Origin: Pseudomonas tensinigenes
GTDB taxonomy: Bacteria; Pseudomonadota; Gammaproteobacteria; Pseudomonadales; Pseudomonadaceae
Reading direction: 5' to 3'
DNA length: 64,000 nucleotides
Assembly: GCF_014268445.2 (NCBI RefSeq)
Contig: NZ_CP077089.1
Location: forward strand, 62,001 to 126,000
Positions 63,038 to 64,000 of the stretch are shown here, piece by piece. The notes under the pieces were generated by a model, which was given only the letters and a program-made list of their open reading frames with translations, was not told the origin of the DNA and did not search any database. Made by a program: the position numbers and the translations under genes. Position 1 is the first letter of the stretch. Each line of letters begins with the position of its first letter.

Positions 63038-64000
63038 ATGCTGACGATCTACTCAGACGATCATCACCTGCACCATGGCCGTTGCGAATTGATCGATGGC
63101 CAGCTCAAGCCCTGCTTCGAGATGCCATCGCGCGCCGACCATGTGCTGCAAAGGGTGCAGCAGCAGAACCTCGGCCCGGTCGAGGCGCCCAGGGATTTCG
63201 GCCTCGAACCGATTGCCCGTATCCACAGCCGCGACTACCTCGACTTCTTCAAAGGCGCCTGGGAGCGCTGGACCGAATTCAACACCGACGGCGACCTGCT
63301 GCCCTACACCTGGCCGGCGCGCACGCTACGTGCAATCAAACCGACCAGCCTGCACGGCCAGCTCGGCTATTACAGCTTCGATGGCGGCGCACCGATCACT
63401 GCCGGCACCTGGCAAGCCGCCTACAGCGCAGCGCAGGTTGCCCTGACCGCACAAGCGGCGATCCAGCAGGGTGCGCGCAGTGCCTTCGCCCTGTGTCGTC
63501 CGCCGGGACACCACGCTGCCAGCGATTTGATGGGCGGGTATTGCTACCTCAACAATGCGGCCATCGCGGCCCAGGCTTTCCTCGATCAGGGCCACCAGAA
63601 GGTCGCGATCCTCGATGTCGACTATCACCACGGCAACGGCACGCAGTCGATTTTCTACGAGCGCAGCGACGTGCTGTTCACCTCGATTCACGGCCATCCG
63701 GAAGCCGAGTTCCCCTTCTTCCTCGGGTACGAAGATGAACGTGGCGAAGGCGGCGGTGAAGGCTTCAACTTCAACTATCCGCTGCCTGCCGGTTCCGCCT
63801 GGGATGCCTGGAGCGCGGCACTGGATCAGGCCTGCAATGAAATCGACAGCTACGGCGCCGACATCATCGTCGTCTCGCTGGGGGTCGACACGTTCAAAGA
63901 CGATCCGATCTCGCAATTCAAACTCGACAGCCCGGACTATCTGGCAATGGGCAGGCGCATTGCCGCCCTCGGCAAACCCGTACTGTTTGTAATGGAGGGC
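63038..64000 (+). CDS. Histone-deacetylase-like (acetylpolyamine) amidohydrolase, 3' end missing
   Basis: The frame is open from ATG 63038 to the right edge (321 codons). It belongs to the arginase/deacetylase superfamily: CRPPGHHAASDLMGGYCYLN with the tandem active-site His pair, the zinc-ligand motif ILDVDYHHGNGTQSIFY, and VVSLGVDTFKDDP near the end with another zinc Asp. Such bacterial enzymes remove acetyl groups from polyamines or related amides. A CGGAGA ribosome site is 8 to 13 bases upstream. About 20-30 residues at the C-terminus are probably missing. Confidence 0.93.
   Translation, partial: MLTIYSDDHHLHHGRCELIDGQLKPCFEMPSRADHVLQRVQQQNLGPVEAPRDFGLEPIARIHSRDYLDFFKGAWERWTEFNTDGDLLPYTWPARTLRAIKPTSLHGQLGYYSFDGGAPITAGTWQAAYSAAQVALTAQAAIQQGARSAFALCRPPGHHAASDLMGGYCYLNNAAIAAQAFLDQGHQKVAILDVDYHHGNGTQSIFYERSDVLFTSIHGHPEAEFPFFLGYEDERGEGGGEGFNFNYPLPAGSAWDAWSAALDQACNEIDSYGADIIVVSLGVDTFKDDPISQFKLDSPDYLAMGRRIAALGKPVLFVMEG

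Overview
The window comes from a gammaproteobacterial chromosome, almost certainly a fluorescent Pseudomonas of the P. fluorescens/koreensis type. The evidence is high G+C with strong third-position bias, REP doublets of the GTGGGAGCGAGCCTGCTCGCGA type in most intergenic gaps from about 36 kb onward, and a gene order (hup, rubredoxin genes, ubiC-ubiA, phoB-phoR, phoU-pstBAC-pstS, purK-purE, aspA) that follows the Pseudomonas chromosome.

Region 1 (1-25,322, minus strand) is a complete type VI secretion (T6SS) core operon with the content and order of the Pseudomonas HSI-II type: tssA-tssB-tssC-tssE-[six small genes]-tssF-tssG-clpV-sfa(sigma-54 activator)-small lipoprotein-fha-tssJ-tssK-tssL-tssM-PP2C phosphatase-Ser/Thr kinase-vgrG, then a partial secreted protein at the left edge. 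No hcp gene is present in the window. The unusual part is 19,094-21,301: six tightly overlapping genes for membrane and lipoproteins sit between tssE and tssF. Two of them are clear paralogues of each other, and I recognise no family for any of them.

Region 2 (25,323-32,538) starts with a 0.7-kb A+T-rich gene-free stretch. A plus-strand effector island follows: a second vgrG with a Cys-rich C-terminal tail, a DUF4123 adaptor, a lipoprotein, a 778-residue class-3 lipase-like effector, and a small exported protein. The first four overlap by 4 bp each. The likely logic is VgrG spike, loading adaptor, immunity protein(s) and phospholipase toxin, delivered by the neighbouring T6SS. A strong bidirectional terminator closes the island.

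Region 3 (32,576-49,680) is conserved housekeeping: an HU protein, rubredoxin and its reductase, ubiquinone synthesis (ubiC, ubiA), and the phosphate regulon (phoB, phoR, phoU, pstB, pstA, pstC, pstS) with Pho-box-like sites before phoB, pstC and pstS. A CBS/CorC membrane protein, an M23 peptidase and a response regulator lie within it. Three copies of an AGCTGCAAGC-type palindromic element occupy the phoB-phoR, phoU-pstB and pstB-pstA gaps.

Region 4 (49,700-64,000) holds an MFS transporter, a hotdog thioesterase, a hexose-6-phosphate mutarotase homologue, two small exported or membrane proteins, purK/purE, a LysR regulator divergent from aspA, a sodium/alanine-type symporter, an asparaginase, an AraC regulator and a partial histone-deacetylase-like amidohydrolase cut by the right edge. 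aspA, the symporter and the asparaginase suggest local Asp/Asn use. Long ORFs antisense to the large T6SS and pst genes are composition artefacts and are not annotated.
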